64,000 nucleotides of DNA from Thiogranum sp. (GTDB taxonomy: Bacteria; Pseudomonadota; Gammaproteobacteria; DSM-19610), in the NCBI GenBank assembly GCA_024102665.1, contig JAGFJP010000092.1, forward strand, positions 1 to 64,000, written 5' to 3'. A program made the position numbers and the translations under genes. Positions 47,168-56,743 of this stretch are shown piece by piece. Within the stretch, counting starts at the first letter, position 1. Each line of letters starts with the position of its first letter. Below the pieces are notes generated by a model. It was given only the letters and a program-made list of their open reading frames with translations, was not told the DNA's origin and did no database searches.

Positions 47168-49611
47168 CAACCCCGGGCCAGACAAGTCCCCAGATCCGCT
47201 CAGGGCTTCCACTCAAGATTGCGGGTATCGTTTTCTGGGGGCTTGTCGCCGTCGGCGTGGTCATCGTCGCCGTCTCGGTCAACTGGCTCGAAAACGGGTT
47301 CTCAGCACATTACAGCTCGGTTTCCAATCAGGCGGTGCTGTCGATACAGGCTATCGTTAACCAGAATCCGGAAGCCACCCCAGCGCGTCTTCGCAATCAG
47401 ATCAGCGCAGTGATCGAACAGCTGGACATCCCGGCCGCTACCGTCGAACGCGGTATCGAGTCAGTTACCGTGGGCACACCCGCATCTGCCCATACCAGTT
47501 ACACGGTGTCGTTGCCGATCCAGCCGGTTGGCACGCCGACCCGATCGACAAATGTCTTGATAACACTGTTCCGGCACCCTGTCAGTGACATACTCAAACA
47601 TCAGAAAAAACGCCTTCTGATGATCATGGGTTCGTTGTTTTTTGTGTTCGGACTGGTCCTTCAGTGGATACTGCAACGAGTCCTTACCCGACCGTTCCTG
47701 CAAATGGTGAACACTGCGGAAAGTTGCACACGCGGCAAACCGGTTCCGTTCGACGAAGGGCGAACCGACGAATTCGGATATCTCTCGAGCTTCATCAATC
47801 AAGCGCTGAGGGCACTGAAAGAGCGCCAGGATGAATTGGCGCATGCGCTCGACAGGGCGGTGGCGTCTGAACATGCCTTGTTCGAAGAAAAGGAACGCGC
47901 GGAAGTGACCTTAAACTCCATAGCCGAAGGCGTGATTACCACGGATCGCAAAGGTAACGTTCGCTTTATGAATCCGGCGGCTGAACGCCTGTCAGGCTGG
48001 ACACAGCAGGAAGCGACAGGAAAGCATATCAATGAGATCGTACACCTCATCGATGAGCACAGCGGTGACCACCTCGAATCCCTGGCGCTCGACTGCTTGC
48101 GCAGTGGAGCCGTCGAGCGATCGCTTGAAGGCCGCGTATTGCTCAACAAGGACGGCGCAGGGATCGCCGTCGAAGAATTAGCGTCACCGATGCGGGATCA
48201 TTCCCGGAAAACAGTAGGCGCCGTTCTGGTTTTCGACGATATCCGCCAGAAAAAGGAGCTTACGGAACGCCTTTCCTACCAGGCAAGCCATGATCCCCTG
48301 ACCGGACTGTACAACCGCTCCGAATTTGAACGCCGGGTTCACCTTGTTCTGGAAAGTGCGGCCGCCGGCGAAACCAGCCAGTCCGCTCTCTGCTACATGG
48401 ACCTGGATCAGTTCAAAATCGTCAATGACACCTGCGGCCATATCGCGGGTGACGAATTACTGCGCCAACTCGGGCACCTGCTGCAGTCCAGGATCCGGGA
48501 AAGCGACACCGTCGCGCGCCTCGGGGGCGACGAGTTCGGCGTCCTGTTGCAGGGATGCTCCATGCAGGATGCGGGTCGTCTCGCGGCTGATTTGCGCAAG
48601 GCGATCCATGATTTCAATTTCTGGTGGGAGGGCACACCGTTCGGGGTTGGCGCCAGTATCGGCCTGGTCCCCTTGTCCAGCACCACACAGAGTGTAACGG
48701 AAGCGCTGGCCTCGGCGGATGTGGCCTGCTATGCGGCAAAGGAACACGGCAGGAACCAGGTGCACGTCTACGAACCGGATGACAAGGAACTGAAGAGGCG
48801 TCGCAGCGAGATGCAATGGGTCGGACAGATCCGCCACGCACTGAGGGAAAACCGGTTTCAACTGCATTTGCAACCCGTGGCAGCTTTGGCACCTAGTGAA
48901 AACCATCAGCAACACGGCGAGATCCTGTTACGTATGCAGGACGAAAAAGGCGCCGTTATCGCACCAGGCCGGTTTATGGGAGCCGCCGAACAATATGGCT
49001 TGATGCCGGCAATCGATGAATGGGTCCTTGAACATGCTTTTCACTGGCTGGCGACGCAGGTCGAATTGACACAGTCGAAAATCGTAGTGGGAATCAATCT
49101 TTCCGGGCAATCCCTTTCTTCCCGCACTTTTCTGCATAAAGTGGTCAAGATGCTCGACGCTTCCGCCGTGCCGCCCGAACAGGTCTGCTTCGAAATCACG
49201 GAGACGACCGCCATTGGCAATTACGAAATTGCGCTCAAGTTCATCCGCCTGTTTAAAGGCATGGGCTGCCGCTTCGCGATTGATGATTTTGGAAGCGGCA
49301 TGTCGTCTTTCGCATACCTAAAGCAGATGCCGTTTGACTACCTGAAGATCGACGGCAGTTATGTGACAGACCTGCTTCGCAACCCCATAGACCGCGCCCT
49401 GGTGGAGGCGGCAAACCAAATAGGTCACTCGATGGGGATGAAAACCATTGCTGAATTCGTGGAAGATCCTGCGACCTTGAGCGCGCTGGCCGAAATCGGC
49501 GTGGACTATGCCCAGGGTTATGCGATCGGCCGTCCCGAACCGCTATCCTGGCCCGAGGAATCTCCAGCATCCGCGATTGCTGCTGCCAGTCCCTCGTCAA
49601 GACTTTCATAG
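47164..49611 (+). CDS. membrane GGDEF-EAL c-di-GMP enzyme with HAMP and PAS
   Basis: 815 residues from a GTG that overlaps the preceding stop (GTGA). Two membrane helices (about 17-40 and 155-175) enclose a small periplasmic domain; HAMP, PAS (about 245-365), GGDEF (RLGGDEF near 452) and EAL domains follow. The EAL motif is EIL (near 586); NLS, EITE, DDFGSG, KIDG, EFVE and QGY residues are kept, so both cyclase and phosphodiesterase activities look possible. It likely senses through the periplasm. The last 94 bases overlap the convergent SDR gene. Confidence 0.93.
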   Translation: MTTPGQTSPQIRSGLPLKIAGIVFWGLVAVGVVIVAVSVNWLENGFSAHYSSVSNQAVLSIQAIVNQNPEATPARLRNQISAVIEQLDIPAATVERGIESVTVGTPASAHTSYTVSLPIQPVGTPTRSTNVLITLFRHPVSDILKHQKKRLLMIMGSLFFVFGLVLQWILQRVLTRPFLQMVNTAESCTRGKPVPFDEGRTDEFGYLSSFINQALRALKERQDELAHALDRAVASEHALFEEKERAEVTLNSIAEGVITTDRKGNVRFMNPAAERLSGWTQQEATGKHINEIVHLIDEHSGDHLESLALDCLRSGAVERSLEGRVLLNKDGAGIAVEELASPMRDHSRKTVGAVLVFDDIRQKKELTERLSYQASHDPLTGLYNRSEFERRVHLVLESAAAGETSQSALCYMDLDQFKIVNDTCGHIAGDELLRQLGHLLQSRIRESDTVARLGGDEFGVLLQGCSMQDAGRLAADLRKAIHDFNFWWEGTPFGVGASIGLVPLSSTTQSVTEALASADVACYAAKEHGRNQVHVYEPDDKELKRRRSEMQWVGQIRHALRENRFQLHLQPVAALAPSENHQQHGEILLRMQDEKGAVIAPGRFMGAAEQYGLMPAIDEWVLEHAFHWLATQVELTQSKIVVGINLSGQSLSSRTFLHKVVKMLDASAVPPEQVCFEITETTAIGNYEIALKFIRLFKGMGCRFAIDDFGSGMSSFAYLKQMPFDYLKIDGSYVTDLLRNPIDRALVEAANQIGHSMGMKTIAEFVEDPATLSALAEIGVDYAQGYAIGRPEPLSWPEESPASAIAAASPSSRLS

Positions 49612-50432
49612 CGCAAACGCACGCCCAGCTCGTCCAGCATCTTGCGATTAATGAGGCGTTTGGATTCGCTCAGAAAGGACATCATGGACGGGCTTAGTGT
49701 CTGCCTGGCGAGTTCTCTGCTGACCACAGGCGGGCGGGGAACCCCCATCGCATCAGCGACCCGGTTGAAATAGTCGGTCATGCTGCCGGGGTTTCCGTCA
49801 GAAACGTTGTACGCTTCACCGGCACGCCCCCTGCGCATGGCTGCGATACAGACGTGTGCCAGATCGTCCACGTGGATGCGGTTGGTGTAAGGAGACGCCT
49901 CTGCAGACAGCACCGGCAGGCCTTCACGCAATCGCTCAATGGGTAGCCTGCCAGGTCCGTAAATTCCGGGAACGCGCAACACCACCACCGGCACTTGCTG
50001 CTCCTTCCCCCACAGCAAGAACCGTCGCTCCGCATCAAGTCGCCTGCGACCGCGATCGGTACCGGGTTTCAAGGCTGCGGACTCGTCGATCCAGTCGCCA
50101 CCGCAATCGCCATATACGGCGCTGGTGCTGATATAAACCAGTCTGGACGGCCGATTCCTCCCCCGCAGGACTGAACACACGGCCGCGACACGTGGATCGG
50201 TTGCGCCCCGTGCAGGTGGCGGTGCGAAATAATAGAGTTCGCTGTCAGCGGCAGGCAGGTCGCTGCCACTGAAAGGGGCATCCAGATCCAGTATTCTGGC
50301 ATCGACTCCGGAAGCCCGCAGTCGCGATGCTCTGTCGCTGCTGCGCACCACTCCCGTAACCGGTGCAGGTGAACTCAATCGGGCCACCCTGAGCCCGACA
50401 TCGCCGCATCCTATGATTAGCACAGCTTTCAT
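49518..50432 (-). CDS. SDR-family NAD(P)-binding protein (YeeZ-like)
   Basis: 304 residues from the ATG at 50432 (MKAVLIIGCGDVGLR); an in-frame start five codons upstream is also open. The N-terminal GCGDVGLRVARL is the nucleotide-binding loop, STSAVYGDCGG the extended-SDR active site, and TNRIHVDDLA the substrate-side motif. It resembles YeeZ-type epimerase-like proteins; the substrate is unknown. The final 31 codons lie antisense to the GGDEF-EAL gene, an unusually long convergent overlap. Confidence 0.88.
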   Translation of the reverse strand: MKAVLIIGCGDVGLRVARLSSPAPVTGVVRSSDRASRLRASGVDARILDLDAPFSGSDLPAADSELYYFAPPPARGATDPRVAAVCSVLRGRNRPSRLVYISTSAVYGDCGGDWIDESAALKPGTDRGRRRLDAERRFLLWGKEQQVPVVVLRVPGIYGPGRLPIERLREGLPVLSAEASPYTNRIHVDDLAHVCIAAMRRGRAGEAYNVSDGNPGSMTDYFNRVADAMGVPRPPVVSRELARQTLSPSMMSFLSESKRLINRKMLDELGVRLRYESLDEGLAAAIADAGDSSGQDSGSGRPIA

Positions 50433-50491
50433 ACGTTTACCCACCATCGAAAATCAACGAGAATGAAACACTTTCTGTATCGGAATCCGGC

Positions 50492-51526
50492 ATGACTTTC
50501 AAGGTAACGATCGCTTCCAGCGGACATCAATTCGTAGTGGACCAGGGTGAAACGATACTGGACGCTGCATTGCGTCAGGGAGTTGGCTTGCCCTACGGTT
50601 GCCGCAACGGTGCCTGCGGATCGTGCATCGCGAGCCTGGTTTCCGGAACCCTGCATTATCCGGACGGCGACCCCGAGGCGTTATCGGCTCCGGAGCAGGT
50701 CGTGGTATGCCAGGCGCAACCGCAAAGTGATCTGGTTATCGGCGTGCGCGAAGTTACGGCGGATCGCGATATTCCCATTAAAATCCTCCCCTGCCGCGCC
50801 GAGCATCTACAGCGCCTGTCGCACGACGTCATGCTCGTTCAGCTCAAGCTTCCACAAACCGAACGAATGCAGTTTCTGGCCGGACAGTATATCGAATTCA
50901 TCCTGAAAGACGGCCGCCGACGCGCCTTTTCAATCGCCAATGCGCCACATCATGACGAATATCTGGAGCTCCATATCCGGCATATCCCGGGCGGTTCCTT
51001 TACCGGTCACGTGTTCGACGAATTGCGTGACCGGGCGTTACTGCGTATCGAAGGCCCTCTGGGTTCTTTCTACCTGCGAGAAGACTCGCCGCGACCGGTG
51101 TTGATGATGGGAGGTGGTACCGGAATCGCGCCGCTGAAGGGAATGCTGGAACACGCTTTCTATACCGGTTTCGACAGGCCCATACACCTGTTCTGGGGAG
51201 TGCGCGCCAGACGCGATCTCTATATGGACGAAGTGCCGCGGCGCTGGGAAAAGGAGCACGCGAATTTCAAATACACGCCCGTGTTGTCGGAACCGCTTGA
51301 CGGCGACCGATGGCAAGGCGCGACAGGGTTTGTCAGCGATGCGGTTATCGCCTCCTATCCCGACCTGAGCGAATTCGACATTTACATGAGCGGCCCGCCG
51401 ATAATGATCGAATCGGCAACCCGGCTGTTTGTCACCCATGGCGCCCGGATGGAACACATGTATTCGGACGCCTTTGAATTTGCGAAGGATGTGCTGGACA
51501 AGTTAGCCCAGGCATCCAACGACTGA
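50492..51526 (+). CDS. 2Fe-2S ferredoxin / FAD-NAD(P)H reductase (CDP-glucoseen reductase type)
   Basis: 344 residues. An N-terminal plant-type [2Fe-2S] domain has CRNGACGSC near 37-45 and a further Cys in VVCQAQ. It is followed by an FAD domain (RRAFSIANAP) and an NAD domain (VLMMGGGTGIAPLKGML, YMSGPPIMIES). Such enzymes pass electrons from NAD(P)H through FAD to the iron-sulfur centre. Members near ubiD are often annotated as CDP-6-deoxy-delta-3,4-glucoseen reductase, but no sugar pathway is near, so the acceptor is open. It abuts the convergent hemY stop. Confidence 0.9.
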   Translation: MTFKVTIASSGHQFVVDQGETILDAALRQGVGLPYGCRNGACGSCIASLVSGTLHYPDGDPEALSAPEQVVVCQAQPQSDLVIGVREVTADRDIPIKILPCRAEHLQRLSHDVMLVQLKLPQTERMQFLAGQYIEFILKDGRRRAFSIANAPHHDEYLELHIRHIPGGSFTGHVFDELRDRALLRIEGPLGSFYLREDSPRPVLMMGGGTGIAPLKGMLEHAFYTGFDRPIHLFWGVRARRDLYMDEVPRRWEKEHANFKYTPVLSEPLDGDRWQGATGFVSDAVIASYPDLSEFDIYMSGPPIMIESATRLFVTHGARMEHMYSDAFEFAKDVLDKLAQASND

Positions 51527-52786
51527 TCACCCCCCTGCTGCCGGGCCTGTCGCCCGCCGCATGTCCTCCGGTCGCGGCAGTTCGCCTGGCGGCGCACTCA
51601 ACTCCAGACCGGGTAAATCGTGTCCGAGTAGCTCAATGCCTTTGCGGTAACATTCTGCTGCCTGGTCCGGCGCCTCGAGACGGTCCAGCAAGGTTCCCAG
51701 TAAACGCCAGGCTTCGGGAGTTGCATGCTGCGCGATGCTGGCCTCGAAATAATTTCGCGCCTTTCCCCATAACTGATTGCGAAGACTTATCTTGCCCAGG
51801 GTCAGCAACAATACCGGGTCTTCGGGGTGTTGTTCGAGCCAGCGTTCGGCAGTGCTCTGCTGATGAACCGGGTCCGCGTTCTGCAAATCACCGTACAGGT
51901 AAACCAGGCGTGCGTTCCAGCCGCTGTTCAGTTTTTCGCGGAGCAAGCGTTCTGCTTCCTGGGCAGCGCCGGTCCGCACCAGCTGCTCGATATACACGGC
52001 CATCAACCCTTCATTGGCCTGCGCAGCGTGCGGCACCTTCCTCCATCCGGACTTCAGTGCCTCCGCATTCCCTGCTTCACCATGCGCGAGAATCTCCTCG
52101 CGGTAGACCCTGACGGCCAGTTGCTCGAGCTGGTCCTGACCGAGCGTCCGGCTGCGCTTCAGGTCGGGCAGCAAGTCCCGGAGATGTTGCCAGTCCTGCT
52201 GCTTGAGATACAGATGCATCCGCAACCGCAGAACCTCGCTGCTATTGGGCGCCAGATCCTGCAACCGCGTGAGCGTAGTCTGGGCCTGCTCCAGCTGCGA
52301 CCGGGCGAGAAGCAATTCCGTCTGCACCAGGGCAATGGCAACTTCTGCTTCCGGGTGACGGTGTCGCGCCAACTGTAGATAGGCATCGCGCCGATTGCCG
52401 GCTTCAAGCCGATTGGCGGCACGCGCCGCTGACAAATAGACCTCGAGCGGTGCATCCGGAAACCGGCTCAGACGACCAAGGCGGCGTTCCGCCCGCTCGA
52501 CGCGACCGTCCACCAGCTCCATAACAGCTTCATCGTACAGCGACCGGAATCGTACGTCATGACGTCGATGACTCCAGTGGCGCACTCTTCCGGGAACCTG
52601 CCACAGCCCTGCGAGCATCCGCAGCAGCAGATAAGCGACCCCCATTGCAACGAGAAACACGATCAGCGTCGTTTCAATGCTATAGCTTCCGTAGCCGATC
52701 AAGACGTATCCTGGATCCGGCAAAGCCACCAGTGCGATGCTTACCGACAAAACCAGCGCCAGCAGACCGAGGATCAGCCACCTCAT
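51527..52786 (-). CDS. hemY: HemY-family protein of the hem cluster
   Basis: 419 residues. Two N-terminal membrane helices (about 3-22 and 41-62) are followed by the HemY_N domain and TPR-like repeats (PEDPVLLLTLGKISLRNQLWGKARNYFEASI, TPEAWRLLGTLLDRLEAPDQAAECYRKG). The enterobacterial-type HemY is not the protoporphyrinogen oxidase of the same name; its role in heme metabolism is not settled. It overlaps hemX by four bases. Confidence 0.93.
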   Translation of the reverse strand: MRWLILGLLALVLSVSIALVALPDPGYVLIGYGSYSIETTLIVFLVAMGVAYLLLRMLAGLWQVPGRVRHWSHRRHDVRFRSLYDEAVMELVDGRVERAERRLGRLSRFPDAPLEVYLSAARAANRLEAGNRRDAYLQLARHRHPEAEVAIALVQTELLLARSQLEQAQTTLTRLQDLAPNSSEVLRLRMHLYLKQQDWQHLRDLLPDLKRSRTLGQDQLEQLAVRVYREEILAHGEAGNAEALKSGWRKVPHAAQANEGLMAVYIEQLVRTGAAQEAERLLREKLNSGWNARLVYLYGDLQNADPVHQQSTAERWLEQHPEDPVLLLTLGKISLRNQLWGKARNYFEASIAQHATPEAWRLLGTLLDRLEAPDQAAECYRKGIELLGHDLPGLELSAPPGELPRPEDMRRATGPAAGG

Positions 52787-53997
52787 TGCTCACTGGCCTC
52801 GTTGACGCCTTGCTCAGTCTGACCGGAGCCGGTCCGGGACGTCTGCCGGTCTGGATCGACTGGCACGACGTTCTGCTGTTCGCTTAGCTTCATTTGCTGG
52901 CGCAACAAACGCAGTGATCCGGACAGACCGGGCAAGTCGGGGCGGATATTGACCGCGAGGAGATCCTCGATTTTGGTTATCAACTCCTTGACCCCGGAAT
53001 CTTCCGCTGAAAAGTACCTGCTGAGCCAGTCCTGCGATGCGTTGAGTGCGGTCCGGTATTGCGCCGCGTCATCGCGCAGCAACGCCAGACGCGCTGCAGC
53101 AAGCTGCAGGCGGAGGTTTTCACGCAGGAAATACTCCCGTTCCGGCGGCAGCATCGGTGTCAGCGGTTTATCGTGTTCACGCAGGTGGAACAATTCCGAT
53201 AGCGCCGCCCAGATCAATCCCGGAACCTCCTTCCAGTCGGTCGCGGTTGCCGTTGTATCGAAACCGGCGGAGCCCTCCTTCGTCTTCGGCTCGTACCGCG
53301 CGCCCGCAACCGCAAGCGTATCGATCCGCTCAAGCAAGGCGCCTAATGTCAGTGCGATCCCGTTCCGGTCAACCTCCGGGACTGATCTCAGCGCCTCAAG
53401 CTCCCGGGCTATCTGCTCGCGCACCTTGAGGAAATGGGGATCAGCAAGATCGCGCAACAGGGCATCGGCGCTTTGCAAGGCCATCTCTGCGGTATCGACA
53501 TCGCGCTGCAACTGCAAACGCTGGCTGGCAATGCGCAGCAGGTATTCGATCTCGGCAAGGCGCCAGCCGTGTTCGCTGCGCCCCATCAGCGCCGCCAATA
53601 CGCTCAGGCGATCGTCATAGGCTTGCTGTTGTTCTGCGAGGCTGTTCAGGCGCAATCCGATCTCCTCGATTTGCTGATCGAGTTTCCGGGTCGCCTCGTC
53701 GATATTCCGTGACAGACTGTCAACGGACGAGTTCAATGGCTGAAGCCGCTCGTCCACCTGGCCCCCCAGGCTGCCCTGCCAGCCAGCAAGCTGCTGCACC
53801 TCATTCCAGATGAAATATGCGCTGGCCGCAAACGCGGCCGAAAGGCAGATTGCAATCAGCGACAGTATCAACGCGGCTTTGCCCCGCGAGCCCGCCGGCT
53901 GCCGACTGGAACCGGACGTCGCTTCAGGGCCCTTGCTTACCTCGGGGCGCGTGGGCTTTGATTCGATTTGCGCCGAAGACTCGTTGGTTTCACTCAT
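52783..53997 (-). CDS. hemX: HemX-family membrane protein
   Basis: 404 residues from the ATG at 53997; an upstream extension is open but lacks family character. A charged, Ser/Pro-rich N terminus leads to one helix (about 41-63: AALILSLIAICLSAAFAASAYFIW), a coiled-coil stretch (LNSSVDSLSRNIDEATRKLDQQIEEIG) and the HemX domain with RHGWRLAEIEYLLRIASQRLQL-like GWRLAEIEYLLRIASQRLQL. Often mislabelled uroporphyrin-III methyltransferase; no SAM motif is present. It is part of hemCDXY. Confidence 0.92.
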   Translation of the reverse strand: MSETNESSAQIESKPTRPEVSKGPEATSGSSRQPAGSRGKAALILSLIAICLSAAFAASAYFIWNEVQQLAGWQGSLGGQVDERLQPLNSSVDSLSRNIDEATRKLDQQIEEIGLRLNSLAEQQQAYDDRLSVLAALMGRSEHGWRLAEIEYLLRIASQRLQLQRDVDTAEMALQSADALLRDLADPHFLKVREQIARELEALRSVPEVDRNGIALTLGALLERIDTLAVAGARYEPKTKEGSAGFDTTATATDWKEVPGLIWAALSELFHLREHDKPLTPMLPPEREYFLRENLRLQLAAARLALLRDDAAQYRTALNASQDWLSRYFSAEDSGVKELITKIEDLLAVNIRPDLPGLSGSLRLLRQQMKLSEQQNVVPVDPDRQTSRTGSGQTEQGVNEASEQ

Positions 53998-54106
53998 AAC
54001 GTGGGTATGCCGGTTGTTTTCGGATAGTGATGGAGAATTGTACCGGAGATCAAACTTCCGTACCGCCAAAAGCGGGGACTGCATACGCCGCGATCACGCG
54101 GCCTCG

Positions 54107-54901
54107 TCACCTTGAGCCTGTGCGCCAGGCCAGTAATGCGTCCAGCACGGCGGCATCGGTGGCGTCGGCCGCCAACAGTGGCGCCTGGATTCCGAGCGAT
54201 TCAACAATCGGTATCATTCTTTCACTGACAACCAGCATTCGAGTCCCTGCAAGCAGCGCGCGGCCAGCCTCCCCCAGCATTGCAATAAGATTATGCAGAC
54301 TCGCCTCGCTATTGATCAGCACCACATCGATTTCGCCCCGCTGCCAATGGCGCAGCAGATCGCCGCTGTCGTTCTGCGGCCGAAACCGCTGGTAAGCTTC
54401 CGCATACTGCACCAGGGCCCCCCGTGCGCGCAGCGTCTCCGCCAGATGTTCGCGGCCGCCGTTGCCCCGGAAAATGACGATTCTCTGTCCTTCTACATGT
54501 TGCATCTCCGGCAGCTCCAACAGGGCTTCGCTGTTAAATCGTTGTTGGGGCTGAAGATCTGTTGAGAGTCCGAAATCCGACAACGCCTCGGTAGAACTCC
54601 TTCCGATGGTAGCGATACGCACTGCCACGGGCCAGTTTCGGCGCGCCAGAATCGCTGTCATAGCCTTTTCAACAGCGTTCGCGCTGATAAAGATGGCCCA
54701 ATCGAATGTTTCCAGGTTCTCGATAGCCTGGCTCAGTGTACGTGAGTCCGCTGGTTCGCCAATCTCGAGCACGGGGAAACGAAAAACCGTGCCGCCGTGC
54801 TCTTCAATGAGTTCGCAAAGCGGCTGTGCCTGGTGTCGGGGGCGCGTGACCAGCACGCCGATGCCCTTCAGGACACCAGATCCGGCAGGCCCGGTCATCA
54901 A
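54107..54901 (-). CDS. hemD: uroporphyrinogen-III synthase
   Basis: 264 residues, two-domain HemD fold. The sequence is poorly conserved in this family; recognisable parts are [22 protein letters not shown] at the start, [15 protein letters not shown] and [13 protein letters not shown]. It closes and rearranges hydroxymethylbilane to uroporphyrinogen III. Its start overlaps the hemC stop by four bases, and a 109-base gap follows before hemX. Confidence 0.94.
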   Translation of the reverse strand: MMTGPAGSGVLKGIGVLVTRPRHQAQPLCELIEEHGGTVFRFPVLEIGEPADSRTLSQAIENLETFDWAIFISANAVEKAMTAILARRNWPVAVRIATIGRSSTEALSDFGLSTDLQPQQRFNSEALLELPEMQHVEGQRIVIFRGNGGREHLAETLRARGALVQYAEAYQRFRPQNDSGDLLRHWQRGEIDVVLINSEASLHNLIAMLGEAGRALLAGTRMLVVSERMIPIVESLGIQAPLLAADATDAAVLDALLAWRTGSR

Positions 54902-55833
54902 CGCCCCTCGCGATAAACATCAGCCAATATCGCTCGGGCACCGCGAGACAACAGGTCGTCGGCCAGCACTCGCCCCAGCTCCTCAGCGTCCTCCGGGCGC
55001 CCACTGATCACGCCCTGCACCAGCTCGCTGCCGTCGGGCCTTCCCACCAGTGCACGCAGCACAATTACGCCATGACTGATCTCGGAATAACCGGCGATCG
55101 GGACCTGGCAACCGCCCTGCAGCGCCGCGTTCAGCGCGCGTTCGGCGCGGATCCGTGTTGCGGTCAGGTCGTCGTTTAGCCCGGTCACGATACTTTGCAC
55201 CTGGTCGTCGTCGACACGAATTTCGATGCCGATGGCGCCCTGGCCTATCGCCGGCAGGAACTGTTCCGGTGGCAAGAACTCCGTAATCCGATGCGCCCAT
55301 CCCATGCGCTTGACGCCGGCTGCGGCCAGCATAATGGCATCATAGGTGCCCTCGTCCAGTTTCCTGATCCGGGTATTGACATTACCACGCAGGTCCAGCA
55401 CCTCGAGATCCGGGCGGCGCGCCTTCAGCTGGCATTGACGGCGCAGGCTGGAGGTGCCTACCCGGGCACCATGGGGAAGCTCGTCAATACTGGAGAATGC
55501 ATTTGAAATCAGAACGTCACGAGGATCTTCGCGCGGAAGTACCGCCGCCAGGCCGAGACCTTGCGGAAAATCCACGGGTACATCCTTCATGGAATGAACC
55601 GCCAGGTCAGCACGCCCTTCCAGCATTCCCTGTTCTAGCTCCTTGACGAACAAACCTTTGCCACCGACTTTCGCCAGGGGAGTGTCGAGAATTTTATCAC
55701 CCTGCGTAGACATGGTGACCAACTCGACGTCCATCCCGGGGTGCCGTGATATCAGGGCTTCCCGCACATGGTTGGCCTGCCACAGCGCAAGTGGACTCTT
55801 TCGTGTAGCAATGCGGAGTGTGCGATCAGCCAT
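54898..55833 (-). CDS. hemC: porphobilinogen deaminase (hydroxymethylbilane synthase)
   Basis: 311 residues. The dipyrromethane cofactor Cys242 is in [12 protein letters not shown]; the catalytic Asp is in [21 protein letters not shown] and RGNVNTR bind substrate acetate and propionate groups. It joins four porphobilinogens into hydroxymethylbilane. It lies 178 bases downstream of algR on the same strand, and this gap should hold its promoter. Confidence 0.98.
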   Translation of the reverse strand: MADRTLRIATRKSPLALWQANHVREALISRHPGMDVELVTMSTQGDKILDTPLAKVGGKGLFVKELEQGMLEGRADLAVHSMKDVPVDFPQGLGLAAVLPREDPRDVLISNAFSSIDELPHGARVGTSSLRRQCQLKARRPDLEVLDLRGNVNTRIRKLDEGTYDAIMLAAAGVKRMGWAHRITEFLPPEQFLPAIGQGAIGIEIRVDDDQVQSIVTGLNDDLTATRIRAERALNAALQGGCQVPIAGYSEISHGVIVLRALVGRPDGSELVQGVISGRPEDAEELGRVLADDLLSRGARAILADVYREGR

Positions 55834-56011
55834 GAAGAATCTTCAGATTACTTGATAAAGCAACGCCCGGACGGCCGGTCGATCCAACAACCCGACGGGA
55901 TCGACCCGGCAACGATCCGCGAGCATAGCGAGTCATGTGCGACAGGCGCAAGTGGACCATTCTACTATCGACGATGTGGTTTACGCGAACTGCGACGTTG
56001 GCACTGAAGGC

Positions 56012-56743
56012 TCACGAGCCCGATTTGATACGTCGCCTGACGTCAGGCAGCATCCGGCGACTGACTTCCAACCGGTCTGCCACGCCTTGCAGTATCACGC
56101 GGTATTGCCCGTCAGGGCTTTTTTCCAGTCCGCGGATGGCGTTCATGGCAACCAGCGCATTGCGGTGAATCCGCATAAAGGATTCCGCAAATTCCTGTTC
56201 CAGAGTCTTGAGCGACTCTTCAACAAGAATCCGCTGGCGCGGCGAGCAAACGGTGACGTATTTGCTATCGGCCTGGAAAAAAACCACCTCTTCCAGTGGA
56301 ACCAGCTCCAGGTTGCCGCGGTTGCGCGCGCAAATATGCGTCCGCGCCCCCCTCCCGCTCGCGTCGTGCAACGTGTCAAGCTGCTTTGCATTGAGACGCA
56401 TCGCCTTTGTCAGCGCCTTCTGCAGCCGTTCCGGGTGAATAGGTTTCAGCAGGTAGTCGATGGCCTGCGCATCGAATGCCTCGAGTGCATGATCGCCATA
56501 AGCCGTGGTGAAAATGACAGCCGGCGGCCTGTTGAACCCGGCCAGGTGTCGTGCCGCCTCCAGGCCGTCCATTCCCGGCATTCTGATGTCGAGTAACACC
56601 ACGTCCGGTTGCAGCCGCTCGACCTGTTTCAGCGCCTCTTCACCGTTTTGCGCGTGGCCGCATACTTCCGATTCAAGACCTTCAAGCAGGCGCGCCAATC
56701 GTTCCCGGGCCAGTACTTCATCATCAACGATCAGGCACCTCAT
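56012..56743 (-). CDS. algR: AlgR-type LytTR response regulator
   Basis: 243 residues: a receiver domain with the phosphorylated Asp in VVLLDIRMPGMDG (about 53) and Lys in DYLLKPI, then a LytTR DNA-binding domain (VVFFQADSKYVTVCS, FMRIHRNALVAMNAI). In Pseudomonas, AlgR controls alginate, type IV pili and c-di-GMP-related genes. It overlaps algZ by four bases, and the algZ-algR-hemCD order is conserved. A LytTR regulator with a pilus protein (TsaP) and GGDEF-EAL genes in one window fits surface-behaviour control. Confidence 0.95.
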   Translation of the reverse strand: MRCLIVDDEVLARERLARLLEGLESEVCGHAQNGEEALKQVERLQPDVVLLDIRMPGMDGLEAARHLAGFNRPPAVIFTTAYGDHALEAFDAQAIDYLLKPIHPERLQKALTKAMRLNAKQLDTLHDASGRGARTHICARNRGNLELVPLEEVVFFQADSKYVTVCSPRQRILVEESLKTLEQEFAESFMRIHRNALVAMNAIRGLEKSPDGQYRVILQGVADRLEVSRRMLPDVRRRIKSGS

